Shown: positions 22,601 through 34,856, counted from the first letter of the stretch. The stretch is 64,000 nt of DNA from Panorpa germanica (GCA_963678705.1 OY783216.1:9920001-9984000), one strand, 5' to 3'. Numbers and translations: made by a program. Notes: generated by a model from the letters alone, not told the origin.

Positions 22601-23902
22601 TTAATGTAAATAATTTTCTACATCGTTTAACTTATTATAAACAAAGAATTATTTAATATTTTTAAGTATATTTAAATATTTAATTAAATCTCAAAAACAT
22701 TCTTTAATTGTTGCATATATTATAGTCCAAGTTAGCCAAGAGCGACAGTGGTTTACCTGTGTGTATTACATGTAATTTAAAATACTTAATTAAATTTTAA
22801 CCACATTTATCTTAAAATCTGTAACTACTGTAAATCTGTACTAACCCGTTATTATTCGGGCTCCCTCCAGCCTCTGTGGCTGTGGTAGGCACGATAGACA
22901 TTTGTTGTTGAGGATCTCCGTTCTACAACGTCATGGACATGGACATGGACCATGATACTACCCTCATCAGAAGAGCAGGCGTGCTTTGGATTTATGTAGT
23001 TGATGTGACTACAAGCATTAAATTATTTTTTGTTTGCCTGAGGCTGAAGAGGACGTTGGGGAAGTGGAGAGGGGGTATATATACGTACTTCGATTTGGCC
23101 TTGAATAATACACAGAGCCCGCATTATGAATTATAATTATCAGTGTAGAGCTATTTTATTATAAAAATATGATGGTTTGTTTGAATGGTAATAAAAAAGA
23201 AGTAAACTTAAGTGTTCACCGGTCCGTATGACTCGCTTCAGACGCATTGCGTTTATCGTATCAAATAAGAAAAAGGAAGCGACCTACGACTCTTTCATTA
23301 GGGTGGAGGCGCATTAATACATTTTATCATGAGAATAACGTTTCACTATTAATCAATCACCGTATCGTAGAAGTATGTATTTTTATGTCCTTATTTCTTA
23401 CGTTCCACTATCCAAATGGGTGTGAGTGAGATTAACATTGTTAATTTCTAAAAACCATAAAATGAAAAGTGGTTTCACATCCTGTTGAAATGAAGATAAC
23501 ACTTGAGATTCAACCAATACCTACACACATTAAGCATGATTGTGCTGAATGATTAGATTTCAATTTGAAAACATATGGTTAATGATCTTCAATTGTAAAT
23601 ATACGTGATGCTGTTTCTCAACTAATACCTCGCACAACTCTGGACTGCCTTGGCATACTCATTTATGTCCTGCGAAGATTTATTTGGAAATATAAAATGA
23701 CAATGGTGCAACTTTTAAATATTTAATTTCTTTTGTATTTTATATCTTGCATCATAAGCAAATTAAATGGCTTGGAATTTTTGATATTGTTTCTACGATA
23801 CCATTAGTTTTTGTTTTAATGGCATTTACCTTCAGATTATACTGATTTCCATAAATAAATTGTCCTATCTTCAGAGGGGACATGTATTGTAGTACTATTA
23901 TG
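19675..23902. other. AT-rich stretch with one GC-richer patch
   Basis: Mostly AT-rich with no gene. At 19819-19845 the block CTCTCAATTAAAAGTCAATA resembles 1929-1950. At 22850-23080 the composition is richer, with three ATGGAC units (22933-22951) and a GGTATATATACG TATA-like box near 23074. Short frames open on both strands across the hexamer repeat, but neither is recognisable. Confidence 0.45.
22256..22280 (+). repeat. Dispersed repeat 2, partial copy
   Basis: 25 bp matching the end of the 18232-18297 repeat (AAAGCAGTGAGTGGGAATG). Confidence 0.6.
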
Positions 23903-24235
23903 CCGGTTTCACACCAGAGAGACAGTTCTTAAAATATTTTTGTCTTTAAAAACTGTTTTAGTAAACAAAACACATTCCCATCTGAAGTCTGTAAAATTAA
24001 AGGAAAACACGTTTGTTCTTGTTTTTTAGTTTGCTTGGTTTGAACACGCAGTTTTGTTTTCTGTGCACATTTGCGCTTGTCAGTTGTTGTTTATCATGTT
24101 TATAATTTTTATGGGACACACAGAAAAACACTAAAAACATAACTAGTCTGTTTTTGAAAAACAGAACTGTTTTAAAATAAATCAAAACATGATTTTGTTT
24201 TGTTTTTTGACAACAAATTTGTTTTCGAAGCAGCC
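23903..24235 (-). mobile_element. TIR element family 2, copy 1
   Basis: It begins CCGGTTTCACACCAGAGAGA. An inverted relative lies at 47810-48101, and an end fragment with TTTGGTGTAAAACCGG lies at 55881-55920. Conserved internal blocks include AATGTGTTTTGTTTAC and TATAATTTTTATGGGACA (or complements). On the minus strand a short frame (23997-24185) reads SHKNYKHD and NVHRKQN, closely resembling the plus-strand frame in the other copy. I cannot assign a superfamily. Confidence 0.6.
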
Positions 24236-26180
24236 ACGTTGTGCGATGTCAACAGATTATCAAAGAATCGCATAATCGAACTGTGTGTACTTATTATTTT
24301 ATAGACTTTACTATTTCATTTAAAAATTAAAACAAAATTGTACGCTTCATTTATTCGCATCAATGTTTGAGAACCAGTGATACATAATGTACAGTACATT
24401 TTCTATATTAGTAACAATAAAATATGTAGTTTAATATGTTCAATTTAACGCAATAAAGTCCAATGCCTCATAATTTGGTCAACTTTTCCGCTCTGCTGCA
24501 CAATAAACACGTCTGGCGTACTTCAAAACCGTGGCCACCCCTTCCCCCTCAGCCTGCAACTATTTGTTAACTTGTAGTTTAATTATTTCTATTTTTGGGT
24601 CAACAATTGTGTAATACATAATCTGTATAATTTCACTACTATACTTGACTTTAATAATTGTAATTAAATATTCATTTGCGTTTAAGTTCTTCTTAATCTA
24701 AAAACCGTACTTTCTTTTATTCTGATTTCGTTTTTTAACACATGTTTAGTGAATTTGCAACAAAATAAACTTAATTTATCTTTTGTATCGTTGAGTACTT
24801 TGTTTGAGATATTTTTTAACTTTCCTCTGAACTTTAATTTGATTTCTATCATTTTTATAGAAATAGTAACATCTGCGCTTAAACAGCAAAAGTGATTTTC
24901 TAAATGATAATGTTATGATTAAAATTTTGTTGGATATTGAATGGTTTTTATTTATTTTTTGAAAATGATATAGCCATGATAAACGATTTCATTTTCTAAC
25001 CTTGATATTAAATTGAATAAATCAAAACTCTTTTTAATGAAAGTTAAATTCTGTTTTTGACATTTTGATAAAATAATATAACGTGGTATAAAATTGGATA
25101 AATACCTTTGATTCCAAGAAAAAGTGAATTAACTTTAATGAGTAATACGCAAATTGTATACTCTGTTACAAGACTACTGAATAAAATACTTTTTACGTTA
25201 TCTGCAACAACATCTGTAAAAGACCCTTTGATCAGTCTTAAAAGAGCTGGCAGATACAGCGGTATCTGCCGTATCTATGATTTGTAATTACTAAATTTTA
25301 ATTATTCCTGAATAGTATGTGCTACAATAGTTTTGCAAGTGACGTAACTAGTAGAATTTCCATGAGCCGATCCTGGAGAGAATTTTATCTTTTATATATA
25401 AGCTCTGTTTAAAACAAGAATTATCAATGGTATCCAGCCATTTTAACTGTATATTAATCTTTCAAATTATAGAATTTATAGCCGCCTTTCCATTGCCAAC
25501 AACCAACAACCAACAACGAACAAATAACAAGCGGGTTCACAACAAAAAATTAATTTTGTTACCCGTCATACTCGTATATTTTATTCAAAACAAGTTATTT
25601 TTATTACGTAAGTTATACACTCGCGTTTCTATACCTCGATTTCATTTGTATATCAAATACCAAAGCATCTTACATTGAACTCACAGCCCAGCCTCAACGT
25701 TCCAATCCAGGGGTGGGGAATCTGCAGAAAGCAGCTATCTCTTTAAAGTGTCTAAAGTTCCAAAGTAAAAAAGTTTCCCACTTCTGATTTAACCCAACCG
25801 AAGAGAAGAAACGAGAACATAAGATGCTTTAAAAGAGACTATATAAAATACCTTAAATGCTAAAGGCGAAATGCTACTAATACTAACAAAGAATGATAAT
25901 ACACGTACCTCTTTATAGATACACGTGTTTCACACACACATTCACACCCTTTTGTTACGTTGTAAAAACACGTACAATATTAAAAGGAATAGATAGATAG
26001 TAATATAATATAGATGTGAATACAGTTTTTTAATGTATGGTTTATTTAGAGATGTGAGTCTATAGTTACTGTAGTACTCTCTCTTTCAACGTTAACGTTA
26101 ACGTTACGAGCGTTTTCAATCGTCCTACGTAAAATGGATTCGATCCTTTGGATAAAAACTGTAAATTTGTCATATATATA
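24236..26180. other. AT-rich stretch with a small hAT-like element
   Basis: It contains a 9-bp hairpin GGCAGATAC/GTATCTGCC (25249-25270), a CCAACAA-type repeat (about 25497-25516), the small element at 25708-25786, and an AACGTT triplicate near 26089-26106. Nothing coding is supported. Confidence 0.45.
25708..25786. mobile_element. Short hAT-like MITE
   Basis: 79 bp running from CAGGGGTGGGGAATC to GTTTCCCACTTCTG. The ends form an imperfect inverted repeat starting CAG, as in many hAT elements. An 8-bp target duplication is not clear. Confidence 0.4.
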
Positions 26181-26329
26181 CAGGGTCTTTCAAAAATGAT
26201 TATTATTTTTTAAAGAATTTGAATTTCAGACTTGAATTGTATTATGCGTGTTATTTATATGAACGCACTGGCGATTTACGGAAAACAAAATTTTTACATG
26301 CAAATGCACGTATATTTTTCGCAGTGCGG

Positions 26330-26444
26330 ACCTGGCTTGCCTAAAGGTAAATGCGCACACGAGGCGACTGGTTGCAAATCTAAGCCCCGAATGAGAATGG
26401 AACTGTGTTGTTAGTGAGAGAACGAACGTGTATACGAGTGAGAG
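26330..26444 (+). repeat. Dispersed repeat 3, copy 1 of 2
   Basis: About 115 bp matched in inverted orientation at 46745-46862. Shared blocks include GAATGAGAATGGAACTGTG and GTGAGAGAA-type sequence. In both places a MITE family 1 copy is nearby, so the unit may belong to a larger element. Confidence 0.65.
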
Positions 26445-26457
26445 AAAAAAATATAGA

Positions 26458-26660
26458 AGCGACTTAAACATGCGACATCCAACATTTATATGTTTTCATT
26501 CATAAGTTGACATTATTTAGACATGGGTGTACTAAAAGTGTTGTACTTTTTACATACAGATTAGTGCGACACTAATAAAACACTTATATATGTTTTCAAA
26601 TTCTAGCTAGTATTTTTATGAAACAAAAACCTTTCAATCGTTCGGCGGAACTTGAACTTG
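26458..26660 (+). mobile_element. MITE family 1, partial copy H
   Basis: It contains GACTTAAACATGCGACATCC, then ATTCATAAGTTGACATTATT, an internal second core with GATTAGTGCGACAC, and TATTTTTATGAAACAAAAA. These are in the same order as the near full-length copy at 63291-63724, lacking its right half. Confidence 0.75.
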
Positions 26661-26730
26661 GAGTATCCATAGGACGAAATACCTCTAATATAAGAGTTGT
26701 TTCCATTAAATTCTTTTCAAAGACCCTGTA

Positions 26731-29700
26731 TGCATAATAGTAAAAAATAAAAGTAACAAAAGTAATGGATAATTTTCAAAAGACATTGACATTGCATTTT
26801 ATTGGCCGTTGCCTTGAATATTTGGTAGTAAATAATCACAAGAGAGCACCGTGTTGCTTGACATAAAGATAAAAGTCATATAATAAGCTATAAAATTTAT
26901 TAGAATTTTATTCTATACCTACAACATTTTCAAGATAAACATATTACCTAATAAATATTTGAATTTGATTTGAAAAAGCGACAAGTGTGTAGTTTCAATA
27001 TATATTATATGCTATAACTGTTAGATAGACGTTCTCGTGGATTTGTGTTTATTATAGGTGCAGCTTTGTGTTACAGATAACCATTTTAATTCGTAGATAC
27101 GAGTATAATAAAAAAAATTAGCTTAAATAACATATTACAAGCAGGGGACCATCTGTAACTCAGTAAGCTTCCAACTGTGCTAGTAGGAGCATTGTATTGT
27201 CGCGTGTTTGCTCATAATAACCTTACAAAAAGAGTACTGTAATTTTCGCCAATTGTCACATCTGTCTGTCAGTCTGAATTATATTGAACGTCTCAAAACT
27301 TATTAGATTAGTAAAGATGTGCGTCAACGGATCCCCTCGCGTCAGTCTGTGCTATGCAACTAAACGTAATCCTATGACCGTCTTGATATTGGAGTTTTAT
27401 TTATTATTGCTTCGATGCAAATAGCTTGAGGATTAGTGATAGCGAAGCTGTATAGCGTGGTGCTGAAGAAGGGCCTCGAGGAGTTGCGGACAACCAGTTC
27501 CACGGTGCTGGAGCTGGAGCTGGAGCTAGAACTGGTGGTCATACTTGTCTCATTTCATCATTCCAACAACTTTGGTACCACTCTCACTTTGACAACATCA
27601 CTGGATAACGGAAAACATAACATCCAACCATGATTTCTGATCTTTGTATTGGACTTAGATGGTGTAGTAGAAGTTGTAAGGGATTTGATTATTTAGTTCG
27701 GAGAGTCTGTGGTAGATTAGATTCAGCTAGAATTCTTTTCTACATCGTCAAGGCATCACAGATTGTTTATATTTAGATAAGAAGGGTCCAACCACCAGGA
27801 AAAATTTACAAATTAGTTATGAAACATTTTAACATGGCTAAATGTTTTCCAATGCCAGGGCCCGTATTCCTGATTCTTGCGAACAAAAATCGTGATCGAA
27901 CAGGTTTGATTTATATGAGTGAAACATTTTACGAATCACTTTATAGATAGATATTTTTAGACTTTTCTATCAAAAATAAATAACTTCATTGATCTCAATA
28001 CCAGCATAGTAAAACATACCATCATGAGATGCACTACAATGCTCCCTCCCTCTGCCCTCTCCAATGATACTGGTACTCTAGTAGTACTGTATAACTTTTG
28101 TAACTGTGTGCTGCATGCAGTTCAAGCAAGTAAACTCTGCATGTGTTTTTAAGGTCTGCCTGCCCTAAGTTTCTGTATAAATGTGCTGGTTAGTTGGTTG
28201 GTTTGTCCTAAGCGAGTACACGGCGTACCGAACCGAACAGAACAGAATAGCAGTCGGTTAAGGAACTCAGATTTAGTTATGGCTATGACCAGGAGAAATA
28301 CAAAACTGTACACCACCCCCCTCTACCTTTGTGTACCACTACTAACTTACTACTAGTGACTATACAAAATCTGTATTAGTGTGTAAAAAGCATTCATCAG
28401 TTGACTATACACTAAGCTTGTAAAAGATCAGTATTAATTCGACCAGCGGCCAAACAGGCCTTTTATTATTATACGCATATACAGTAAATAAATACAAGTC
28501 TACAATTGTGAAGTTTCATATCAAACAAAGTTCGCGCGTGTAAACAGACGTTTTGTTATCAGTAAAAGTGTGTGTGTGTGTGTGAAAATTGTGAGTATCT
28601 TCACTGTGTTTGTGACTTGTCGATGGATTACCTAAAAATTGTGCTTTAACATCTTAAAGAGTGATTTAATTCATATGACGTTTTGTTAAATCATTTGTTT
28701 ATGTTTCTGTGTTCATTTAAAATTTCGTCCTTATTGACATTTATCCGTCGTTGCTTAGGTTTTTAATTTGCCCATCTCAAAATTTTCCACTTGTACCAAG
28801 AAACTGAAAACGTAACAACAACTGTTATTGTTTTTTTTAATATTTATTAATTTAGACATTGGAATTCGTAGATTCCAAAAAGATAACTGAAAATTCTGCC
28901 TATCTCTAACCTTAATATTCATAATTAATTTGTTAATTTTAATGTATGCATACAAATGACGTCTCTTCAAATAGAAATTTATGCAATATTAAAGTTTGCT
29001 AAGAGATATTGGGTATTATAAATAAGGCCATTATTTTGTAACTATGCGACCATTTTTACTGTGCGATTTCTGACAAAATTAGACTATTTCATTTGACAGG
29101 ATATCGGATCTATGTTGCGTCTTATTTAAAGTCGATTAAGCGCATAACTTTTGATAGCCCAGTATTTTAATTTAATCAGCGTCGTTGAAAATTACAAAAT
29201 GGGTCTTTGAAAAACCTTGATATCTGGTAGTGTCTGTAATAATTTCCATTGTTTGTAAATGTTACATAACCTTTAATATGTTGACAACAATTATATCGAT
29301 CAATAGTTCATAAGTGAGACATCTCCGAACATTTAGTTTTGAGAGAAGCGTTGTAATGTCACTCTTGCAAATTTTGCTGTTTATAAATATTCATCAACAT
29401 TAAATTAAGTCCGTATCTATTTAAATTAATAATTCTACAGGAATGAGTGTCGAATTGTTTGTTGTTTTAAATTTATATAATTATTAAATTCAAGTTTTAT
29501 CATTTTGATATGACAAATCGACATTGTTGTAATACAAGTAATTGTTTAATGCTTTGTTATGTTATTTATTCGGTTATTTAATCGGATCATAGTCAATAGT
29601 ATCTAATTCTTTATACAATAACAATAAAATGATGTTTTTATATTGCATTGTTGCGTACCTTTGATAATTAAAGTTATTATCAAAGTTATTTGATTTGAAG

Positions 29701-31430
29701 CATGCCTGTAGTCATGCATATAGTACATATGTATTACCGATATGTTTTGCGAAATGTAGGGGTGCGCCGTACCTACCAGGTGATATTGATTTGAACTCAA
29801 TTTCATACTTTCACATTTTCATTTTTTTATCAGCTTATTAAAGATATAAATTTACTTTTGTTTATTTTAAAATAAAATATAATGCAGCTTAATGAATAAT
29901 GAATAAAAAAAGTATTTGTATAGGGTATATTACAGGACATAAACTTAAAGAATTCAATGACGCATTCCAAAATTTATTTTCTACTAAATCGAAGATAATA
30001 ATCATTAAAAAATAACATTCCGGGTAAAGATCTTAAATAAGTCAAACTAGCTACAACTCAGGTAAAAATACCTGTGTATCACCTATAAACTTGTACATGA
30101 TAAATAGAAATTATTAGAAAAAGGAAATAGCAGTACCGAATTTAGCATGCAGGAATTCCCGTTTTTAAAATACTCAGTATAAACTTAAAAAATGAGTTTT
30201 TCAATGGGCTTGTGTCCTCATTTTTTAGTGGTCGATTTTTCAATTGTTGATTGATGTTAATAAATGTGTATTGGCGTGTCTATTTTATTAAATATCTAAA
30301 TGTTGACGGAAATATAGCAATATATTTATATTAAGGGGATCGTCTCCTAGGTGATATTTAATCTAAATCGTGTGTTCATTAGATCCATTTTCTATCAAAT
30401 ATTTACTGTTTAGAAAATATTTTTTTGGTGAAATGTATTAAATAAAGATGAATAAATGATTTAATAATGAAAAAATTTTAAAAATTCGTATAGAACTAGT
30501 ATAAATTAATTGCTAAAAAGTACCAATTTTTGCAATGTTTAAGGTGCTTTATTTTGCCCTTAAGGTTAGAATATTAAAAATTTGAACTTATTAACTCTTA
30601 GGTTTAACCTTACCCTTTAATACTTTATTATCTTTGATAATTTTCGACTCAGAATACCAAGTAGGAAATGTATTTTAGTAAGTCATGTTTTTGAATTATT
30701 TTATTCAATAAAATCACTTGCCTACATTCAGATGCGGTGAGGAATCGGGCAGAGGGGAAATGGTGGGGGTAATTTCACAGACAGGTTAAAGCTGCTGATT
30801 TCTATGCATGTGTGCATACTGTTTGTGCGTATGAAGATTTTGTGTAGTATGCGTGTAGCTTATCTGGAGTATGCTATGCTGTATGTTATCTCTCTAATTT
30901 ATCAATAACATTTACAGGCTCTAAAGCTGGTGTCGTTCTAAGTTATTTAAGAAATTGAATAGCCCACATCTCTGATTCATTTTAACATACTAGCGTTCAC
31001 CATGTCGCAAAGCGACGACTGTTCTATATTGTTGAGTTGAATACAATGTAATAACTCGTAATTTCATTTCAAATTTTTATTCCATCGTTAAACTGAAATA
31101 TTTGGATATAATAATGAAGAGGCGTTCAATATTAAAAATATTTTTTCATATAACCTAAATATAAAAAAAAATATTTGTTTCAATTTATTTGTTTCATTTG
31201 TTTTATTTTGTTTTAAACTTACGCGTTTTTTGACAAACTTTTTTTTTTCAAAATTTAGGAATTTTTCTTTCGATTTCAAATGTAAAACCTTAGTAAAAAC
31301 TATAATAAAACCTATGTATTATGTATAGAGAACAATAACAATTCTTGTAACATAAATTTGAACATGGTTCGAAGTACAATATGCACAGGTCAAGGATAGC
31401 AATTAAAGACGGAAATCGATGAAAGAAGCT
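26731..31430. other. AT-rich stretch with promoter-like patches
   Basis: No gene is supported. A GAGCTG-type repeat lies at 27507-27530. A short dispersed repeat lies at 27857-27905. A locally richer patch at 28190-28600 has TATCAGTAAAAGTG (initiator-like TCAGT), a GT microsatellite (about 28569-28583) and a possible donor ATT|GTGAGT near 28588; it might be a noncoding first exon. A 10-bp inverted repeat lies at 30187-30226. Confidence 0.4.
27857..27905 (+). repeat. Dispersed repeat 4, copy 1 of 2
   Basis: GGGCCCGTATTCCTGATTCT and then GAACAAAAATCGTGATC resemble 35203-35245 in the same orientation. The family is unassigned. Confidence 0.6.
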
Positions 31431-32286
31431 GACCAAGAGAAGCTAAACTGGCAATATCTGAAGTTAGTGTGGACACAGACTTTAATAACGGTGGTCGCTG
31501 ATGGTGCTTGGGCGAAGAGGTCTTACAAACCTAGTTACAACTCTGTTATGAACAAAATACTACTAGTTACAACTCGGTTATAAAACTAGTTACAATCTGT
31601 AATGAATCATGATTCGTTTGATATAAAAATTGGGATCAATCTGCTAAGTCTATAAAAGCTGACATTATTGCAGAAGGTTTTAGCCGTAGTGTAGAAATGC
31701 ATGGACCAAAATATAACAGATTAATTGGTGGCAACGACGTAGTGTCATATACCGAATATTTAAACATAACCTTTTGGTCCTAATCTACTGGTGGAAATGC
31801 TGCCGAATATTTTAATCCTATTGTTGCAAAATACATAGAGATTCAAGTGTTTCGTTGTAGATTTGTAGTTCGTTTAAAAATACTTCTCCGAATTTGGTTG
31901 ACTTAGATCTAGTATTTTATTTTAACACACTTATATTACCCATATAATTAAGTAACAGAATCTATATGGTACAAAATATGGTTTTTCTTAATGATTTAAA
32001 ATGGTAATATAAGTAAATTGTCGTTTTTAATTTACCAAACAAGAGTAAATAATACACTTCGTGGATCTTATGAAGCGAGGTATAATATAGCTGTTTCATC
32101 TTACGACAAAGGAAAAGAGCTGCACTGGTCATTGCATAAGGCACTACTTGATGAAAAACTGTCCAGAAAAGTATACGCAGAAATGTTCAAGTAGAAAATT
32201 TAGAGAAAATAAAAATATAGAACGAAGACGCTTAATATTCGCGGAAAGCAAAATTTTAAAGAAAATAAGAGAGGATAGCATAAAGA

Positions 32287-32792
32287 ATGGGGGGGAGGAG
32301 GTCCAAAAAAGAGAAAGGAGTACTTTGAAAGGAATGGAATGGTGATCGAGGAGGCAGAGAGGAGAAGAGAAGGTGGCGCAAGTGTGGAAGAGGAGCTAAG
32401 GAGAAGGGAGAAGAAGATACAACAGCAGGAGAGAATGGGAAAAATAGAAAAAAGTAACTACAATAAAAGATATAAAAGGTTATGGGAAAATAATGTGCCT
32501 CAGTACCTTATAGAAAAAGACATAAAAACACATAAGAAGAACAGCAAGGTTTAGATTGGGAAATGAGGAAAAAGGAAACAGATACTGGGACAAGAGTGAG
32601 GAAAGAAAGTGTAGAATGTGCGGAGCGGAGGACGAAACACTGGAGCACATTAAGTTTGAGTGTAAGGAAAAAGTAGCGAGCGAAAGGAATATTGGCCAGC
32701 TATTTAAAGGGAGGCAGTGATGAAATGTATTAGAAATATAATACTGTAGATTGTAAAGCCGAAAGGCACACACAATTAATATATATAATAAC
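32287..32792 (+). mobile_element. 5'-truncated LINE (Jockey/R1-like) 3' end inside the Mutator-like gene
   Basis: The 5' part reads YFERNGMVIEEAERRREGG, QQQERMGKIEKSNYNKRYK and VPQYLIEKD. After a one-base shift near 32550 it continues RFRLGNEEKGNRYWDK and then CRMCGAEDETLEHIKFEC, the C-terminal cysteine/histidine region of insect non-LTR retrotransposon ORF2. The coding part ends at a stop near 32718. The 3' untranslated part contains TGTAAAGCCGAAAGGCACAC and a short TA-rich tail. It lies between two parts of the YqaJ-type gene and is therefore the younger insertion. Exact ends and target duplication are uncertain. Confidence 0.72.
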
Positions 32793-32938
32793 AAGAACAA
32801 TTTAAAAAATCACTTTGTAAAACCTCAGTGGAGATAATTGAGCTTGAAAAGAATACAAAAGAGCAAAGTCGCAATATCTTGTGGAAGCAAGAAAGATAGA
32901 AGCGACTAACATCATCTTCATTTGGTAAAGTTTGTAAA

Positions 32939-33523
32939 ATGAGAAAGAAGACATCTTGTGCAAATTTAGTCAAAAACCATCTTTATAGCACATTTGCTGG
33001 AAATAAAGCAACAAGATATGGTATAGAAAAAGAACCTGTGGCTAAAAATGATGTATCGAAGTTACTAAATTTAGAAATAGCAGATGCAGGTTTATTTATT
33101 GACAAAAACTATCCATTTCTTGCAGCTAGTCCTGATGGACTAATAGGAGAAGATGGTTTAATAGAAATTAAATGTCCAGCTTCCAGTATGTTAACAGCAA
33201 TTGCGGCAATTGAATCAAAGAAAGTAACATTTGGAACAATTGCAAATGGCTTGTTTAAATTAAAAAAAAATCATGATTTTTACTATCAAATACAAAGGCA
33301 GCTACAAGTTACACAACGCAAATATTGTTTGTTTGTGTTTTGGACTCCTGTTGAAAAACCAATCAATATTCTCTATGAGAGAATTGAAAGAAATGAGAGA
33401 TTTTGGGAAGAAGAAATGAAATCCAAATTATTATTTTTTTATAACGAATGCTTACTTCCCGAGATAGTAGACTCTCGATACCTTCGAAATATGCCTATTC
33501 GAAATCCAGATCGTAATGGATAA
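32939..33523 (+). CDS. YqaJ-type viral recombinase/exonuclease domain, longest surviving frame
   Basis: This 194-codon frame is the 3' part of the decayed gene above. It carries the YqaJ/lambda-exonuclease signature: E30 in YGIEKE, D66 in ASPDG, E76-x-K78 in LIEIKCP, and the YYQIQRQLQ helix with Q117 and Q121, followed by RKYCLFVFWTP. This PD-(D/E)XK-type family degrades DNA 5' to 3' in phages. In insects it is found fused to or beside Mutator-like transposases. The ATG is internal: the same frame continues upstream through KRLTSSSFGKVCKM to a TAG at 32897, so this is not the original start. Catalytic residues are intact even though the upstream gene is broken. I see no promoter or acceptor supporting expression. 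Confidence 0.6.
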   Translation: MRKKTSCANLVKNHLYSTFAGNKATRYGIEKEPVAKNDVSKLLNLEIADAGLFIDKNYPFLAASPDGLIGEDGLIEIKCPASSMLTAIAAIESKKVTFGTIANGLFKLKKNHDFYYQIQRQLQVTQRKYCLFVFWTPVEKPINILYERIERNERFWEEEMKSKLLFFYNECLLPEIVDSRYLRNMPIRNPDRNG

Positions 33524-34751
33524 TTTATAATCAAGAAACCACAGTTTTATGTTTAGTTTTTATCAAATTAATAGGTTATAAAAGTACATATATTTATATA
33601 TGTATAATTTTAGAATATTAAAATTATTAAAAATTGTTACATTAAATTTTATTAGTTTTTTTTAATTATATTATAATATAATTTAATTAAATTGTTATAT
33701 TTTTATTTATTCTTAGTGTAAAATTTTATGGTTCTTTTATTTTAATGTTGTGCAACACTGGAAATCTTAATTACGCTTACAAATAGTTTTTATCCCTGAG
33801 ATAAGACTTTTTAGCCACGCCTACGCACTCGTCTTTCCCTTCTACACTTCTTAAAATGCTTTGTTTATTTTAAGTTCCTCTCTGAGGAGACGAGCGCCTT
33901 AAGTAGTTTTATCAAAGACAGATCACAGTTGACTTACGAAAAATGTAAACGAGGTATTTTGATTAGTTAAGCTACAGTTATGTTCGATTCAATGAAAAAG
34001 GAGGGTTGAGTGATAAAAGTAGCAATCAAGGTTTATTACGTAAAGTAAAGTAAAGTACATAAAGTAAAACGACAACCTTTAAACAAAAACAAATAGATTA
34101 AAAATATTCTTTGAATACAATTGCTTTTGTTAAATCATAATGTCGAGGTCTTATTATTTATTATGTTAGATTTAATGCTTTATTTCATAACGCGAAAAAT
34201 AATAGTCAACCTCTAAATACAATTTAATGAATGACGGACGGACGGACGTTCCCCTCGAATCCTTTCCACTATCAATAGACAAGATAAAGTCAAAAGCTGA
34301 AACAAAAGTCTCGGAGTCACGATTCGTACATTGTTAATAACATAATTGATGAGACTTGTTGATTTAATGTTTCGCATGTTCAGAAGTTGTAAAGACTTCT
34401 TTTTATCTAAACTAATGTAAAAATACGGTTTAGTTGTATGTTCTGCAGCGTGTATAACATACATTATTAAATATTAGGATATGTTGTTTAACTTGTAAAT
34501 ATATACATAGCAGTTTTAGTAAAAAACAAACGAAAAAAATTCATTTAGAATTTTAAACAGAAAATAATCTGTCTTATCCCCTCCCCACCACCTTTACTTG
34601 TTGAAATTCAAGTTCGTTTCAAGTGAAAGTGAAGGAACTAATTGTCGATTTTTTTATTTGGTAATTTAATAGGGTTAAAGATACTTTTATAATGAGAAAA
34701 GTGACAAAGTATCTATTTCTGTAATTAAATGGTTGAATCCTTTTGCTAAAG

Positions 34752-34856
34752 CCGGTACCAATTCAAATGGTAGCCTCCAACGTCTGAGAATTAATGCGTC
34801 TAATCGTCAAGCGTCCAACGTTGGAAGGTGTTCGTAGCATCGTTTGGAACCGGAAT
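34752..34856. mobile_element. Possible short MITE
   Basis: GCCGGTACCAATTCAAA on the left and TTTGGAACCGGAAT on the right form an imperfect inverted repeat around a 70-bp core that itself contains TCCAACGTTGGA. It is a single copy in this window and the assignment is weak. Confidence 0.3.

Larger units (their letters stand above)
26181..26728. mobile_element. Composite mariner-like non-autonomous element
   Basis: The ends CAGGGTCTTT (26181-26190) and AAAGACCCTG (26719-26728) are perfect 10-bp inverted repeats, flanked by TA on both sides (26179-26180, 26729-26730), as expected for a Tc1/mariner-type insertion. No transposase is inside. Instead it holds a unit at 26330-26444 that recurs inverted at 46745-46862, and next to it a MITE family 1 copy (26458-26660). 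Confidence 0.65.
31431..33523 (+). pseudogene. Mutator-like transposase/YqaJ nuclease gene, decayed and split by a LINE
   Basis: Broken plus-strand frames read in order like the insect protein family that joins a Mutator-like transposase domain (Pfam 'Mutator') to a C-terminal YqaJ exonuclease. About 31483-31560 reads VVADGAWAKRSYKPSYNS. About 31630-31740 reads KADIIAEGFSRSVEMHGPKY and then NRLIGG. About 32055-32150 reads LRGSYEARYNIAVSSYDKGK and SLHKALLD. About 32150-32275 reads PEKYTQKCSSRKF and ERRRLIF in another frame. The nuclease part follows a LINE insertion. Much of the middle of the transposase is deleted, there is a frameshift near 32150, and TAG at 32897-32899 interrupts the frame between LWKQER and KRLTSSSFGKVCKM. 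The identification rests on motif memory, not a search. Confidence 0.7.
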
